A stretch of DNA of 32,476 nt from Oscillospiraceae bacterium (GTDB lineage: Bacteria; Bacillota; Clostridia; Oscillospirales; Oscillospiraceae). The stretch spans positions 1-32,476 of the forward strand of contig JAFUFT010000029.1 of the NCBI GenBank assembly GCA_017469795.1, in the 5' to 3' direction. Below are positions 32,353-32,476 of the stretch, one piece after another. The notes beneath the pieces were generated by a model. The model saw only the letters and a program-made list of their open reading frames with translations. It was not told where the DNA came from and searched no databases. Position numbers and translations under genes: made by a program. The stretch's first letter is position 1. Every line of letters begins with the position of its first letter.

Positions 32353-32476
32353 TGGACACAAAGGATAGAATAATTCACTCTCGACTGGTAGAATAAAAGC
32401 AAAGGAAATCTCAAAGTAGACCTCTGAAAAAAGGAGGACAAGAGATGAGTAGAAAGCGTTTGAACCCGTTCGAGAA
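32353..32476 (+). mobile_element. Possible left end of an insertion sequence, running off the window
   Basis: TGGACACA at 32353-32360, preceded by AAAAG, resembles the ends of IS3-type elements. It is followed by a short leader with repeated TAGAAT motifs (32366 and 32389) and an open frame at 32445. No second end is in the window, so the boundary is not proven. Confidence 0.35.
32445..32476 (+). CDS. Start of a putative transposase or helix-turn-helix ORF, 3' truncated by the window
   Basis: An AAGGAGG site lies 7 bases before the ATG at 32445. The first residues read MSRKRLNPFE. This is reminiscent of OrfA-type proteins of IS3-family elements, but only ten residues are visible, so the call rests mainly on the flanking sequence. 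Confidence 0.4.
   Translation, partial: MSRKRLNPFE

Noticed and set aside
1..32476. Defence island, CRISPR array or phage genes
   Set aside because: I found no regularly spaced repeats and no gene resembling Cas, restriction, toxin-antitoxin or phage proteins. Apart from the right-edge insertion sequence, the window reads as core chromosome.

Overview
The window looks like chromosomal DNA of an endospore-forming, anaerobic-type member of the Clostridia (Firmicutes), with base composition in the mid-50s % GC by eye. The main evidence is three sporulation loci (spoIIR, spoVAD-spoVAE, sigK), an addBA recombination operon in place of recBCD, a class I SAM (S-box) riboswitch on metK, a bacterial V/A-type ATPase operon, and strong AGGAGG ribosome sites. 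I see no rRNA, tRNA, CRISPR array or prophage. Nothing narrower than the class can be named safely.

Layout. 1-430: a broken gene remnant followed by a small Cys-rich protein. 600-2830: a divergent purine-salvage pair (phosphoribosyltransferase and NCS2 permease). 2845-11587, minus strand: a nine-gene V-type ATPase operon in the transcription order H(G)-C-I-K-F-E-A-B-D from a TATAAT promoter, followed after a terminator by a DUF378 membrane protein. 11921-13581: an Lrp-type regulator and an aminotransferase that overlap, resembling B. subtilis alaR-alaT. 13677-24026, plus strand: DUF1015 protein, ispE, spoIIR, addB, addA and a HAD phosphatase, mostly overlapping by a few bases. 24071-26577, minus strand: a 37-residue Asn/Gln-rich protein, spoVAE, spoVAD and a rhomboid-like protein. 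26683-28613, plus strand: promoter, SAM riboswitch, metK and a DnaQ-type exonuclease. 28644-29324, minus strand: sigK. 29446-32098, plus strand: an HD-domain protein and an unusual fusion of DUF5662 with a PLP-dependent decarboxylase. 32100-32476: a small membrane protein and what looks like the left end of an insertion sequence running off the window.

How the parts fit. Housekeeping genes (ATP-driven ion pumping, purine salvage, isoprenoid synthesis, SAM synthesis, double-strand-break repair) alternate with sporulation genes. Several sporulation genes have candidate promoters matching the expected sigma factor: sigma-F before spoIIR, sigma-G before spoVAD, and a weaker sigma-E-like site before sigK.

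The least ordinary items are the DUF5662-decarboxylase fusion with Ser at the usual catalytic Cys position, a hairpin that would cover the spoIIR ribosome site only on read-through transcripts, the 37-residue Asn/Gln-rich protein behind spoVAE, and a rhomboid-like protein that lacks its catalytic residues and carries a C-terminal zinc-binding tail. All family assignments come from sequence recognition by eye; no search was run.
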